A stretch of 64,000 nucleotides of DNA, taken from assembly GCA_023381355.1 (NCBI GenBank), contig JAMCUL010000023.1, positions 1-64,000 of the forward strand, written 5' to 3'. Every line of letters starts with the position of its first letter. Positions within the stretch are counted from its first letter, which is position 1. Both the position numbers and the translations under genes were made by a program. Source of the stretch: Thermoplasmatota archaeon (GTDB lineage Archaea; Thermoplasmatota; Thermoplasmata; Thermoplasmatales; Thermoplasmataceae). This document shows, one piece after another, positions 25,883-35,315 of the stretch. The notes under the pieces were generated by a model. That model was not told where the DNA came from, did not search any database, and saw only the letters and a list, made by a program, of their open reading frames with translations.

Positions 25883-26464
25883 CTAGATTCTTCTCGTGAG
25901 CGAATAAGCGAAAATGGATTCAAAGAAGAAATTCCTTTCTGCAACCATGATGAATGAGAACTGAGGAAATTCTGAGATAAGTGACTCAATATCCGTGAGA
26001 CTGGAAAGGATCGTGAAAATTCTTCCATTCGGGGATAGGTATTTCTCAGATCCCCTTAGAAATTTTCGGATCACGGCGAAACCATCCTGGCCTCCGTCCC
26101 ACTGTTCAGAACCCTCGATTCGATCATCTGTTGGAAGATATGGAGGATTAAATATTATTGTGTCAAATATTCCTGAGACATTGCTGAAAAGATCACTTCT
26201 CACGCAGGGAAAAGAAACACCGTTTATCACCATATTCCCCCTGATGCATTCAACCGCCTTCTGGTTGATATCAGTGCATGAGATTTCAATACCATTCAGT
26301 GCAAGGTATATACTGATAAATCCAGATCCAGATCCTATCTCAAGGCATCGTCCCACAGGCTCGGAGGAACGTGCAAGAAGGAATGTGTCATCTGAAGGTT
26401 CGTAAACTCCTGGACATATCTCGAGTCGTATTTCCGTTCCATCCATTTCGTAAATTCTTTCCAC
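25883..26464 (-). CDS. HemK/Mtq2-like N5-glutamine methyltransferase
   Basis: 193 aa class I methyltransferase. CLEIGSGSGFISIYLA is the S-adenosylmethionine loop, CTDINQKAVE the acidic strand end, and FNPPYLP the NPPY motif that marks N5-glutamine (HemK/Mtq2) and N6-adenine enzymes. The small size without an N-terminal extension and the start VYEPSDDTFLL match archaeal/eukaryal Mtq2, which methylates the GGQ motif of release factor aRF1/eRF1. That would serve translation termination. The partner Trm112 is not in the window. The start is GTG 26464, about 25 bases from a TTTTTAATACT box on the coding strand; an internal ATG 26446 is possible. Confidence 0.85.
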   Translation of the reverse strand: MERIYEMDGTEIRLEICPGVYEPSDDTFLLARSSEPVGRCLEIGSGSGFISIYLALNGIEISCTDINQKAVECIRGNMVINGVSFPCVRSDLFSNVSGIFDTIIFNPPYLPTDDRIEGSEQWDGGQDGFAVIRKFLRGSEKYLSPNGRIFTILSSLTDIESLISEFPQFSFIMVAERNFFFESIFAYSLTRRI

Positions 26465-26588
26465 TGCAAGATGATTCTTACAGTATTAAAAAGAATTTCA
26501 GGTAAAAGATATGGAATGCCGATTATTGTTGAAATATAAACGAACCTGTGAGACAGTGTTAAATAAATAACATAAATAAGCTATCATA

Positions 26589-28574
26589 ATGACTGCGGTA
26601 ATTACAAGTCCAACCCTTGTGTTCATTCCGGAAAGTGAACTCATAGCTGATTATGTTCTTTCCTTTGCCGTGCTGGCCTTTGTCCTGTTTGAGTTTTACA
26701 GGAGATACAGGAAGGCAGGTATGCAGTTTGTACCGGCAGTGAGGTATATACTGAAGAACATGAGGCGGTTCGTTGCCCAGATAATGAACTATGGCGCACT
26801 TCACAGGAAGAACATAAAGAACAGGTATGCAGGTTTCATGCACCTGATGATATTCTATGGTACCCTGATTCTCTTCATATGTACATCCCTGATCTTCCTC
26901 TCCCATGACATACTGAAAACCACGGTGGGGTACGGGATACTTGTTGGAGACTTTTATCTCAATTTCGAGGTATGGGCCAACATAGGGGGGGTCATGCTGG
27001 TTCTTGGACTCCTCATGGCCATGTGGCGGAGGCTCAGGAAGAAGGTCCCCCTTGACACCATAACGCAGGATTTCATCCTGATCAGCGTATTCCTGCTGCT
27101 CGCCATTGAAGGATTCTTCCTTGGTGCCCTGAAGATTGCCCTTGACAGGCAGAGCTTTGATGTTTACAGATTTGTTGAATGGCCACTAAGTTACATCTAT
27201 GCCCCAGTTGGCCTCACCGGGAATTCCGGGATCGAATTCTACAGGGGCCTGTGGATGTTCCATGTCCTTACGGCCTTTGCCCTTGCAGCCTACCTTCCAT
27301 TCTCAAAACTTTCACATATGTTCTATTCAGCAGTCGGAATAGGCGTGCATCCGCAGAAGGAGAGGGGGGAATTGTCAACGCCTTTCATGCTCTCAGAAGC
27401 AATTGAATCTGGGAACTTTGACTTCAAGGTCGGTGCAAGGAATGTGGTGGATCTGTCCTACTTCCAGAAGACGGACGCCATTGCCTGCACTGACTGCGGA
27501 AGGTGCGAGAGGGCATGCCCTGCAGTCTCTGCCGGAACCGACCTTGATCCGAGAGTTGTTGTCCAGAACATACAGAGGGCTTTATGGAATGGTGATGCAC
27601 CTATGATAGGCACAGTCATTTCAGAAAATGCGGCATGGTCATGCACCACATGCCAGGCATGCGTCGAGGAATGCCCCGTCCTTATAGATCCACAATCATA
27701 CAATATTGAGGCAAGGAGGACCCTTGTCATGGATAATAAGCTTTCAAAGGAAACATCAACATATCTCAATAACCTGGGGAATACTCAGAACCCGTTTGGA
27801 GGCAGCAATTCTGACAGGGATAAGATGCTTGAATACGCACCAAAGATTTCCGCCGGAGTTGATACCGTATACTGGGTAGGGTGCATGGGTGCCTTTGATC
27901 CCAGATATAACAAGACGGCCAGGGATGTCATAGAAATACTCACGAAAGGTGGTGTTTCCTTCGGCCTCCTTGGATCAGAGGAGAAATGCAATGGCGAGAC
28001 AGCCAGGAGGATTGGCGAGGAGGGCAGATTCCAGGAACTGGTTATGCAGAATATCGAGACCTTTGAGAAGTATGGCATTAAGAAGATAATCACTTCATGC
28101 CCGCACTGCATGAATACTTTCAGGAATGAATACCCTAAGTTCGGTCTCAAGGCTGAGGTTGTCCATCATTCCCAGATCATCGAGGAACTCATGAGGGACG
28201 AAAAGATCAGGGTAAGGAAGACCGAGGAGACTGTCACCCTTCATGACCCATGTTACCTCGGGAGGATCAATGGAGAGTTTGACAACACAAGACTGATTCT
28301 CAACAGTACCTCCAACCTCAGGGAAATGGAAAAGAGTCGTGAGAAAAGTTTCTGCTGTGGTGGTGGAGGGGGAAATTACTGGTACAAGGTCGATACGAAG
28401 GAATCCATCAGCAAGTTGAGGATGAAGCAGGCTCTCGAGACAAAGGCACAAACGGTAGCAGTTGCCTGCCCATTCTGCACAGCGATGCTTGAGGATGCAT
28501 CAAGGACAATGGATGCTGAAAAGGACATCAGGATAAGGGATATTGCCGAGATTGTGAAGGAAAACATGGAATAG
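26589..28574 (+). CDS. Membrane FeS oxidoreductase, HdrE-HdrD-like fusion (possible ETF:quinone oxidoreductase)
   Basis: 661 aa. The first 270 residues contain about six hydrophobic helices with His residues, like the heme-b subunit HdrE/NarI. Two [4Fe-4S] motifs follow: CTDCGRCERACP (from C300) and CTTCQACVEECP (from C351). The last half has two CCG-type domains: VGCMGAF...KCNGE...SCPHC, where the first CCG is CNG, and HDPCYLG...CCGGGGG...CPFC. Proteins with this layout include HdrDE-like enzymes and the membrane ETF:menaquinone oxidoreductases of many bacteria. With ETFs and acyl-CoA dehydrogenases nearby, passing electrons from ETF to quinone is the best inference. TTAAATAAATA lies 20-30 bases before the start. 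Confidence 0.88.
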   Translation: MTAVITSPTLVFIPESELIADYVLSFAVLAFVLFEFYRRYRKAGMQFVPAVRYILKNMRRFVAQIMNYGALHRKNIKNRYAGFMHLMIFYGTLILFICTSLIFLSHDILKTTVGYGILVGDFYLNFEVWANIGGVMLVLGLLMAMWRRLRKKVPLDTITQDFILISVFLLLAIEGFFLGALKIALDRQSFDVYRFVEWPLSYIYAPVGLTGNSGIEFYRGLWMFHVLTAFALAAYLPFSKLSHMFYSAVGIGVHPQKERGELSTPFMLSEAIESGNFDFKVGARNVVDLSYFQKTDAIACTDCGRCERACPAVSAGTDLDPRVVVQNIQRALWNGDAPMIGTVISENAAWSCTTCQACVEECPVLIDPQSYNIEARRTLVMDNKLSKETSTYLNNLGNTQNPFGGSNSDRDKMLEYAPKISAGVDTVYWVGCMGAFDPRYNKTARDVIEILTKGGVSFGLLGSEEKCNGETARRIGEEGRFQELVMQNIETFEKYGIKKIITSCPHCMNTFRNEYPKFGLKAEVVHHSQIIEELMRDEKIRVRKTEETVTLHDPCYLGRINGEFDNTRLILNSTSNLREMEKSREKSFCCGGGGGNYWYKVDTKESISKLRMKQALETKAQTVAVACPFCTAMLEDASRTMDAEKDIRIRDIAEIVKENME

Positions 28575-28584
28575 GGGATGATGG

Positions 28585-29478
28585 ATGATCTACATAACGG
28601 AGCAGGAAGTTAGGGAGAATCTCCAGATGGATGAACTTGTAAAGGATCTGGAGGTTGCGTTCACCGATTATGGAAGGGGTGATGCGCAGGCAAGTCCAAG
28701 GGACAGGATCTACACAGGAGAATCATTCCTGAACACGATGCCTGCCTACTGGAAAAGATATGGGCTGGCCGGGCTGAAGACCTACATCGCGGGAAGGAAC
28801 GGGGTGAAATTCGTGGTCATCATGTTCCAGGAGAAGGATCCGGATAATTTCTTCGTGATTGAGGCAGACAGGCTTGGACAGATGAGGACTGGTGCCCTGC
28901 CGGCAGCAGTTACAAAAAAGGTTCATGGAGGTGGTGACTTTCTTCTGATTGGGAGCGGCTTCCAGGCGGAAACCCAGATGGAGGCTATGGCACTAACTGT
29001 CAAACTTGAAAGGGCATCTGTGTATTCCAGGAATCATGATCATGCTTCCCGGTTTGTCGACAAAATGTCAGCCCTGCTTGGAATTGAGATCAGTGTGTGC
29101 GGGAATCTTTCTGAAGTCAGGAATTTCCAGATAATAACAGCCGTGACAAATTCCAGTTCACCATTTCTCAGGAAGGACATGATGCCTGAAAAATATCACC
29201 TCAATCTTGTGGGCGCAAACCTGAAGAACAGATCTGAGGCCGCCCCGGATCTGATGAATTCCGCTGACATCATAGTGGTAGAGCACCTGGAGCAGGCGCT
29301 GCGCGAGTCTGCGGAGGTGGAAAGTGTAACGGAAAGGAACAGGATAGTGGAACTCAGGGATTTAATGGCGGGAAACAGGAAGATCGGGGGAAAGACCGTA
29401 TTCAAGAGCATGGGAATAGGGCTGGAAGATATAGTTGCTGGAAGAATAGTTGCAAGGAACATGGGGTATTTGAGGTAG
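28585..29478 (+). CDS. Ornithine cyclodeaminase/mu-crystallin family protein
   Basis: 297 aa. The family layout is present: an N-terminal part with the substrate-binding K-T-Y (GLKTYIAG), E-A-D-R-L-G-Q-M-R-T-G-A-L-P-A-A, and the NAD loop LLIGSGFQAETQMEA, followed by ASVYSRN and later VGANLKNRSEAAPDLMNSADIIVVE. Members include ornithine cyclodeaminase, archaeal alanine dehydrogenase, and imine reductases; the sequence alone does not choose. It starts 10 bases after the FeS oxidoreductase stop and ends six before trpS, so all four genes to 31684 probably form an operon. Confidence 0.85.
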   Translation: MIYITEQEVRENLQMDELVKDLEVAFTDYGRGDAQASPRDRIYTGESFLNTMPAYWKRYGLAGLKTYIAGRNGVKFVVIMFQEKDPDNFFVIEADRLGQMRTGALPAAVTKKVHGGGDFLLIGSGFQAETQMEAMALTVKLERASVYSRNHDHASRFVDKMSALLGIEISVCGNLSEVRNFQIITAVTNSSSPFLRKDMMPEKYHLNLVGANLKNRSEAAPDLMNSADIIVVEHLEQALRESAEVESVTERNRIVELRDLMAGNRKIGGKTVFKSMGIGLEDIVAGRIVARNMGYLR

Positions 29479-29484
29479 GGCGAT

Positions 29485-30774
29485 ATGAATGAAGTAAATC
29501 CGTGGAGCTCGTCCCAGATTGAGGATTACGAAAGAATGAGGAAGGAATTCGGGATTCCTGAATTCAATTTTGACCTTGATAATAACCTGTTTGCCAGAAG
29601 ACATCTCATAATAGGCCACAGGGATTTTTCCAGTGTGAATGAAGCCATGAGGAGGAAGAGTAAGTTCTATGCAATGACGGGTCTGATGCCTTCAGGAGAA
29701 ATGCATATAGGCAACAAGACAGTGATTGACCTTATCATATACTTCCAGAAGAAGGGAGCCGATGTACATATAGCAGTGGCAGACCTCGAATCCTATGCCA
29801 CCAGGGGCATCTCCCTGGAAAAGGGGAGGCAACTTGCAATCGAGAATTTCCTGCTCAATTATATTGCCCTCGGCCTTGAACCATGTGACTTCTATTTCCA
29901 GTCTGAAAGTTCCAGGGTACAGAAATTCTCATACATTCTCTCCAAGGAGGTAAATATGTCTGAGATGAAGGCCATATACGGATTTGAAGATTCAAAGAGA
30001 ATGCTTGAGATATCATCGCCACTGATCCAGGCATCTGACATACTGAGCCCGCAGATATATGATGGACCAGCACCAACAGTAGTTCCTGTTGGTGCAGATC
30101 AGGACCCGCACATAAGGCTGACCAGGGATATCTCTTCGAGGATGAACCTGTTCAGGCTGAATATGGACAGGGGTATAGAAATAAGCATTGGAGGTACCGA
30201 GGATCCTGAGAAACCTATGAAGATAGCTGAGAATATCATGATCAGGGCTGGAGCCACAAAGGTTTCCAGGAACAGGAAGTACAGGATCATAAGGTCTGAG
30301 GATTCGGGAAACCTTGATCTCTTTTTCATGAGGAATGAACTTGCCAGGGCTGAGCGGGAAATCAACAGGTATTCTACGATTGCCCCATCATCTGTCATCC
30401 TGAGACTTGAAACAGGTATCAGGGGTGGGAAAATGAGCAAATCAGTTCCTGAATCAACAATATCGTTGAATGAAAGGCCTGAAGATTCCAGAAAGAAGAT
30501 AATGAGGGGACTGACTGGGGGAAAGGAGAGCGTCGAGGAGCAGAAGAGGCTTGGAGGAAACCCTTACGCATGTCCCATTTTTGAACTGTACATGTACCAT
30601 CTATCGAAGGATGACACTGATCTGAAGAGAGTTGAGGAAGAGTGCCTCACAGGCAAAAGGATGTGTGGCGAATGCAAGAGCGAGGCAGCCGAGAGGATGG
30701 GCCTCCTCCTCAATGAATTGAAGGAAAAGAGGGAACTGGCGAGAGACAGGATAAATGAATACATAAAGGACTGA
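29485..30774 (+). CDS. trpS: Tryptophanyl-tRNA synthetase, archaeal/eukaryal type
   Basis: 429 aa class I synthetase that charges tRNA-Trp. PSGEMHIGNK is the HIGH motif and GGKMSKSVPES the KMSKS loop. The tryptophan-pocket region (VPVGADQDPHIRLTRDI) identifies TrpRS rather than TyrRS, and the long N-terminal extension before HIGH is the archaeal/eukaryal form. The C terminus carries two Cys near 396 (GKRMCGECK). It begins six bases after the cyclodeaminase-like gene and its TGA is one base from the ncsA/ttuA start, so translation is tightly linked. Confidence 0.96.
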   Translation: MNEVNPWSSSQIEDYERMRKEFGIPEFNFDLDNNLFARRHLIIGHRDFSSVNEAMRRKSKFYAMTGLMPSGEMHIGNKTVIDLIIYFQKKGADVHIAVADLESYATRGISLEKGRQLAIENFLLNYIALGLEPCDFYFQSESSRVQKFSYILSKEVNMSEMKAIYGFEDSKRMLEISSPLIQASDILSPQIYDGPAPTVVPVGADQDPHIRLTRDISSRMNLFRLNMDRGIEISIGGTEDPEKPMKIAENIMIRAGATKVSRNRKYRIIRSEDSGNLDLFFMRNELARAEREINRYSTIAPSSVILRLETGIRGGKMSKSVPESTISLNERPEDSRKKIMRGLTGGKESVEEQKRLGGNPYACPIFELYMYHLSKDDTDLKRVEEECLTGKRMCGECKSEAAERMGLLLNELKEKRELARDRINEYIKD

Positions 30775-30775
30775 A

Positions 30776-31684
30776 ATGAACTGTAGCATATGTGGTAACA
30801 GGGCGGTCTATGAAAACAGGGCCGGCGGGAAATTTCTCTGCAAGATGCATTTCATGGAGAATGTGGAGAGAAGATTCAGGCAGGAACTGAGAAGGGAGGT
30901 GAAGTTCAGAAAGGACGGAACCACCATAGCTGTTGCCATATCTGGAGGCAAGGACAGTTCTGTACTTCTCAATCTTCTGCACAGTACCCTTCACATAAGA
31001 AGTGATGTTACAATAAGGGCTTTCACGATTGATGAGGGGATAGAGGGATACAGGAGTTCAGGCCTGGAATCTGCGAAAAAACTATGCTCAAAGCTGGGCA
31101 TATCACACGAAACAATATCTTTCAGTGAGGCATTCAATACTGAAATGGATGAAATTGCGGGCGGGGACAGAAAACTGGAAGGATCACCATGCTCATACTG
31201 CGGCCCTATGAGGAGGGATCTGATGAACAGGATGTCCGTTAACATGGAAGCGGATTATGTGGCCCTGGGCATCAATCTTGATGATTATGCCCAGAGCATT
31301 ATGATGAATGTTATCAGGGGGGACTTCGAAAGGATGGCAAGGATGGCTCCTCACAGGAGGATCGTCGATGGACTGGTGCCAAGAATAACGCCTCTCAGAA
31401 AAATATATGAGAAGGAAGTAAAACTGTATGCCATCCTTGCAGGAATAGAACACGATTCAAACTGGTGTCCCTACGCAATGAAAGCCCAAAGAAACCGTGC
31501 ACGTGAACTTATCAACGAGCTTGAGGAGGAAAATCCAGGAACAAAACTGGCCATAGAAGGTTTCCTTGAGAGACTTCAGGAGAAAATTGCCTCTGAACCT
31601 GTGACCACCGGAAGGTGCCTTAACTGCGGCAACCCTTCCAATGGAAAATACTGCAGCAGCTGCATGAAGAATGGATACAGATGA
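30776..31684 (+). CDS. tRNA thiolation ATPase, NcsA/TtuA family
   Basis: 302 aa. It has an N-terminal zinc motif (CSICG...CKMHF), the PP-loop ISGGKDSSVLL, a middle CSYCG pair for a [4Fe-4S] cluster or catalytic cysteine, and a C-terminal zinc ribbon CLNCGNPS...YCSSC. The family activates tRNA uridine by adenylation and adds sulfur from a carrier protein; members act on U34 (NcsA) or on T54 (TtuA), and I cannot separate them with confidence. Last gene of the run that includes trpS, one base downstream of it, so the cluster couples tRNA charging and modification. Confidence 0.9.
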   Translation: MNCSICGNRAVYENRAGGKFLCKMHFMENVERRFRQELRREVKFRKDGTTIAVAISGGKDSSVLLNLLHSTLHIRSDVTIRAFTIDEGIEGYRSSGLESAKKLCSKLGISHETISFSEAFNTEMDEIAGGDRKLEGSPCSYCGPMRRDLMNRMSVNMEADYVALGINLDDYAQSIMMNVIRGDFERMARMAPHRRIVDGLVPRITPLRKIYEKEVKLYAILAGIEHDSNWCPYAMKAQRNRARELINELEEENPGTKLAIEGFLERLQEKIASEPVTTGRCLNCGNPSNGKYCSSCMKNGYR

Positions 31685-31814
31685 GGCCTGGTAATACTGT
31701 TTATTTTAGGTCATTTGAAGCAAGATGCACAAATTAGGTGCGTTTTAACCAATATCTAAGGCATTGTATCTAAATATCCTTAAATAATTGTTAGAATTGG
31801 AAAAAGGTGACAAA

Positions 31815-32417
31815 ATGAATTACATTTTTATAGATCCGTTGGCGGTAATGCTTATCGGCCTATCGATGGGAACAGCAATTGGGGCGTTTTACTTCTTTTT
31901 TGCTGCAAGGAAGGAGTTTGACCAGATAAAGGCCCTGGTTGTACCTGCAATAGGTGTTGGCTTGTTTGACTTCATAAGTGGCTTCTACATGTCTTTCTTC
32001 TGGCCCATGAATGCACCATATGCGTATTCATATAACATGCTATTCGGGGATCCTTTGCTCATGTTTGGTCTTCTGCTGTTAATCGCTGCCTTCATGGGGT
32101 ACAGGGAACAGGAGAACGTTAAGCCGGGGATATTCCCGCTGATGCTTTCTGTTCTCGGTATATATGTGCTTGATGGTGGATACAGCATCTGGAGCCTGAA
32201 CCTTGAGCCCAAATTTGACAACTTCGTGATGGCAATGGGTCTGTTCATATTTGATGGCGTTGGTGCATTGCTCGGACCGATCCTGTACCTGAGGCCTGAT
32301 ACTGAGGCAAAGAAGATGATATATTATCTTGAGTGGATAATACTTGGAATAGGTACAGTGTTTGCACTGGTTCTCGGGTATCTGGCACTAAATTCACATC
32401 TCGCCTCACCGCCGTGA
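31815..32417 (+). CDS. DUF981-like membrane protein
   Basis: 200 aa with about six hydrophobic helices (LAVMLIGLSMGTAIGAFYFFF, LVVPAIGVGLFDFISGFYMS, DPLLMFGLLLLIAAFMGY, IFPLMLSVLGIYVLDGGYS, MAMGLFIFDGVGALLGPILY, LEWIILGIGTVFALVLGYLA). The G-x-x-D-x-x-S-G-F and W-P-M-N motifs match the archaeal membrane family DUF981 as I recall it; no function is known. ATG 31815 has a ribosome-binding GGTGA (31807-31811) close upstream. It is followed by a hairpin and T run. Confidence 0.75.
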   Translation: MNYIFIDPLAVMLIGLSMGTAIGAFYFFFAARKEFDQIKALVVPAIGVGLFDFISGFYMSFFWPMNAPYAYSYNMLFGDPLLMFGLLLLIAAFMGYREQENVKPGIFPLMLSVLGIYVLDGGYSIWSLNLEPKFDNFVMAMGLFIFDGVGALLGPILYLRPDTEAKKMIYYLEWIILGIGTVFALVLGYLALNSHLASPP

Positions 32418-32452
32418 TCCGGGATTTCCCGAATTCCATTTTTTTTATTTTT
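32418..32452 (+). terminator. Hairpin plus T-run terminator
   Basis: CGGGA (32420-32424) and TCCCG (32427-32431) form a short stem after the DUF981 stop, followed by an eight-T run and a second five-T run to 32452. It looks like the transcript end. Confidence 0.6.
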
Positions 32453-32687
32453 AAGAGAATATTTGCTTGATTCTATTTTTGTTCGGATTCTTTTTTCAAT
32501 ACGTATGCAACATTCTACTTCTTGCAGAAAGGAGTTTCCAATAAATCTTCATCCACGTTCAATTCCTCTCGAATCTGTCCTGATCAAGGAAACACTGGAA
32601 TATTGTTTCACTTAACTGTAAACCTTGAATGCGTATTTCTCTCAACGGCAGCTAAATTTCATGAAACGTAAAAGGGTATAGGAAATT

Positions 32688-33052
32688 GTGAGGAAGACGG
32701 TTAAGGATCCAATGGAATCTCCCCCTGAAGGGAAAGGTATATGCATTTCTGAGAGAGATGATAGTCAGAGAAATGGATATTATGGAGTGGACCTCAAAAC
32801 AAGATATGGAAAGATCAATGATCTGAATATCCCAGTGGAACAAAATAACGAATTCCAGACGGATCTAGTAGAAAAATACAGGCGTAAATGGGTATTGACG
32901 ATCCTGTCGTCTACATGTATTCAAAAGAGGTATCAACAGTCAAGATGACAGAAATTCTGGAAGAATTGCTTCACTACAAATGTAGCAAGTCAACAGTATC
33001 AGGAATCGCTGGCATAAACATTGCAGAAACCAAGATATTGAGCATCCTATAA
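32688..33052 (+). pseudogene. IS256-family transposase remnant
   Basis: The first part reads RNGYYGVDLKTRYGKINDL then NNEFQTDLVEKY, an IS256 N-terminal block like the copy at 11.1 kb. After a frameshift near 32895 it continues GIDDPVVYMYSKEVSTVKMT and ILEELLHYKCSKSTVSGIAG, the helix-turn-helix-like block (Y-x-x-G/K-M-S-T-x-x-I-x-x-x-L-x-x-x-Y) of the family. A stop follows at 33050. The catalytic domain is absent, so it is dead. Compared with the 11.1 kb relic it keeps a different slice of the gene. Confidence 0.75.
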
Positions 33053-33137
33053 TAAGTTTTCTTACATGAAATTTAATGCATATGGATTCACATCTATCGC
33101 TGATCTATACTCCTATCGAATATCATTCTTTCTCAGT

Positions 33138-33719
33138 TTATTCCTGCTTCCTGAATCTTTCGGGTATCTCGAATGGCCTGTTGTTATGCCATACTGACCA
33201 TATGATATGGCACTGTTTTCTTGATGCTGCAACAAGTGCCTTCTTCTTTGGCATTCCACCATCCACCTTTCTATGATAGAATTCTGATATGACAGGATTT
33301 CCCCTTAATGCTGCAAGTGTGCTCTGGTATATTGCTGATCTCAGTGATGCATCTCCTCTTTTGGATATTGCCTTTTCGGATCTATGTTTTCCACTCTCAT
33401 TTATTACAGGATCAATACCGGCGAATGCAACAATCTTCTCCGCATTCTCAAATCGATTGATGTCACATATCTTTCCAGGAATTACAGATCCTGTTACTGG
33501 ACCAATTCCAGGAATGCTCATTATGACATGATTCTCAACCACAGGATCAGATTTAAGCTCATTCTCGATGTTATTCTTCTCTTCCATCAATATCTTCAAT
33601 ATCCTGATCAGTGAGGATATTTCAATTCTCAGTGATCTTTCCATATTCATGTTTGAAGGTGACTTGTGTGCAATCTTTGATGTGCTCCCTATAAGTTTGG
33701 ACAGTTTATTTGTGAGCAT
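33138..33719 (-). pseudogene. IS110-family transposase remnant (C-terminal part)
   Basis: 193 codons matching the Transposase_20 half of IS110: HVIMSIPGIGPVTGSVIPGKI, RFENAEKIVAFAGIDPV, SGKHRSEKAISKRGDASLRSAIYQSTLAALRG and YHRKVDGGMPKKKALVAASRK. The N-terminal DEDD/RuvC-like domain is missing; in-frame sequence before the first Met (SACLILRL) continues the coiled-coil linker briefly, then decays. It overlies the same graveyard as the IS256 relic on the opposite strand. Not expected to be active unless supplied in trans. Confidence 0.85.
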
Positions 33720-34204
33720 GGTTAACCTTAGAATCAGGCATGCTGAATGCGGTAAAGGACGAAAATTTGCTTATTTAGGGATATTCATTACTTGGCAATG
33801 ATATAATCATATTCACTGAAATTATGACAGATATTCATCAAAATAATCAGATGTGTATCCATGGAATGGAATGAGGATCCGACAATTAGGAGACATTGTA
33901 TTTTAGGCTAATAGCCTAGCACAATCTGACTTCAATATGTGTACAGTTTTAAGGGGAGCACATCAAATGCCATTAGTGAAAGGATGCATTGTCGTATTTA
34001 TAGTTGCAATTTTCTTTTCGCGCAATATCTGTAAATAAATAACCTTACTTTTTCATTTGTTCCTCAAACTCACAGTGTAGTTTATTCCGTTCTCCTGCAT
34101 TTTGGATAAATCCTGATTACATGGTACTGCATGTATTTATATAATTATAAGCCCTAAGATTGACGGAGAGCTGGTAAATCATTACAGATCTTGCTGAAAT
34201 TCTT
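33720..34204. other. Gene-free spacer after IS110 remnant
   Basis: No well-supported gene. A 23-codon open frame at 33967-34038 with GGGGAG upstream encodes a hydrophobic peptide (VVFIVAIFF) and is noted without assignment. The end carries the likely promoter of the hemerythrin-like gene: TTTATATAATTATAAG around 34136-34151. Confidence 0.45.
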
Positions 34205-34681
34205 ATGATCGAACATTCATCAATTCGTGATGTGAAGTACAGGATTGAAAACGATGCGAATAGTTTTTTTCCAGTTTTTCTTGAATATCTTGAATCTGTC
34301 CATATAAAACTTGAAGAGGATATACTTGTCCCTGCACTGAAAGATGAATTTGACAGTACAGACAAAAAATTTGTGATGAATATGGAACGAATAATGGCAG
34401 ATCATAAGCTTCTTGGAAAACTTGGAGAAAACATTGTGAAATGGATTGAAGGAGGGGATAGTGAGATGATTGCCCAAAGGGTTCCGCTTTTTGTCAGGCT
34501 CCTGCTGGATCATAATAGCAGTGAGGAGGTTTCAGTGTTTCCTTCATGGAAATCCATGGATGCAAGAATGATTAAGGCAACCTTGGCTGAAGCAAGAAAC
34601 ATGATCACGGATTTTGGAGTGGTAAATTATTCAATGATCACAGGAGTTTCGGATAGATTTCTTGAATATCTTTTTGATTAA
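34205..34681 (+). CDS. Hemerythrin-like HHE-domain protein
   Basis: 158 aa, four-helix pattern with spaced metal-type residues: EHSSIRDV, YLESVHIKLEEDILVPAL, MADHKLLGKLGENI and LLLDHNSSEEVSVFPSW. Each helix carries His or His-x3-Glu/Glu-Glu, as in hemerythrin/HHE domains that bind a di-iron centre and sense or carry O2 or NO. The C-terminal extension (about 120-158) is not part of the domain. The first His is close to the N terminus, so ATG 34205 is the only start with the full domain. Single gene; divergent spacing gives no partner. Confidence 0.72.
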   Translation: MIEHSSIRDVKYRIENDANSFFPVFLEYLESVHIKLEEDILVPALKDEFDSTDKKFVMNMERIMADHKLLGKLGENIVKWIEGGDSEMIAQRVPLFVRLLLDHNSSEEVSVFPSWKSMDARMIKATLAEARNMITDFGVVNYSMITGVSDRFLEYLFD

Positions 34682-34784
34682 CGTTGAAGGAAATAAATGA
34701 TTAGAATTTTTAAATTGTTTTCAGAAACTAGAAGTAAATCTACTTTGAGAATTTTGTGAACATAGAAAACTCAAAAATATAGCT

Positions 34785-35290
34785 TTCAGGGTTGAGCCGG
34801 TTACAAAGAAGAAGTATCTTTATTTTCCAGCTGTGCTGGCTATTGTGGTTGTAATGATTGCCAGTAGCTTTTCAGTTGATGCTGTATTGAATTTAGGGGA
34901 TGTAAGTGATTCACAGGTAGGCTATCAGGTCAACTCAGGATCAAATAGGGATTTCACCAACACCAATCTCCAGCGTGAGCCTGGTACCGGCATCTACATC
35001 TGGCCCGACATACACAGATCCTCAACGACCTCAAACAGTCAGCTCACCATACTGGCTCGCCCTCCCAGAAACTCAGTTAATGCAAAGTCAGAGACTTTGT
35101 GGAAAGACTTAATTTCGCAGTGTTTTACACTTACACGAAATCAAGTGGAACGCTTAGCGTGGAGTTCACAGCGACTGTCCATATTAATACATCCTCAGTA
35201 AAACTGACAGTTTTAATTTTTATTGATTTTGGGACAACATCTCCTCCTTCCTCTATAGGTGACATATCTTTGGTTGTAAGTGGAGCCTGA
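34785..35290 (+). pseudogene. Frameshifted secreted or membrane-anchored protein
   Basis: An N-terminal signal/anchor (KKKYLYFPAVLAIVVVMIASSFSV) follows positive residues but has no ATG or strong start in frame; GTG 34833 falls inside the helix. The frame continues to about 35090 and then gives way to another that reads VERLNFAVFYTYTKSSGTLSVEF and TATVHINTSSVKLTVLIFIDFG, a beta-rich end stopping at 35290. A stop blocks the second frame at 35078. One indel near 35085-35110 would join them. The product family is unknown. Confidence 0.5.
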
Positions 35291-35315
35291 AATTCTCAAA
35301 CAAATCATTATGGAC

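Noticed and set aside
33967-34038. Small hydrophobic peptide gene
   Set aside because: Only 23 codons, no family and no conservation information; noted in the spacer entry only.
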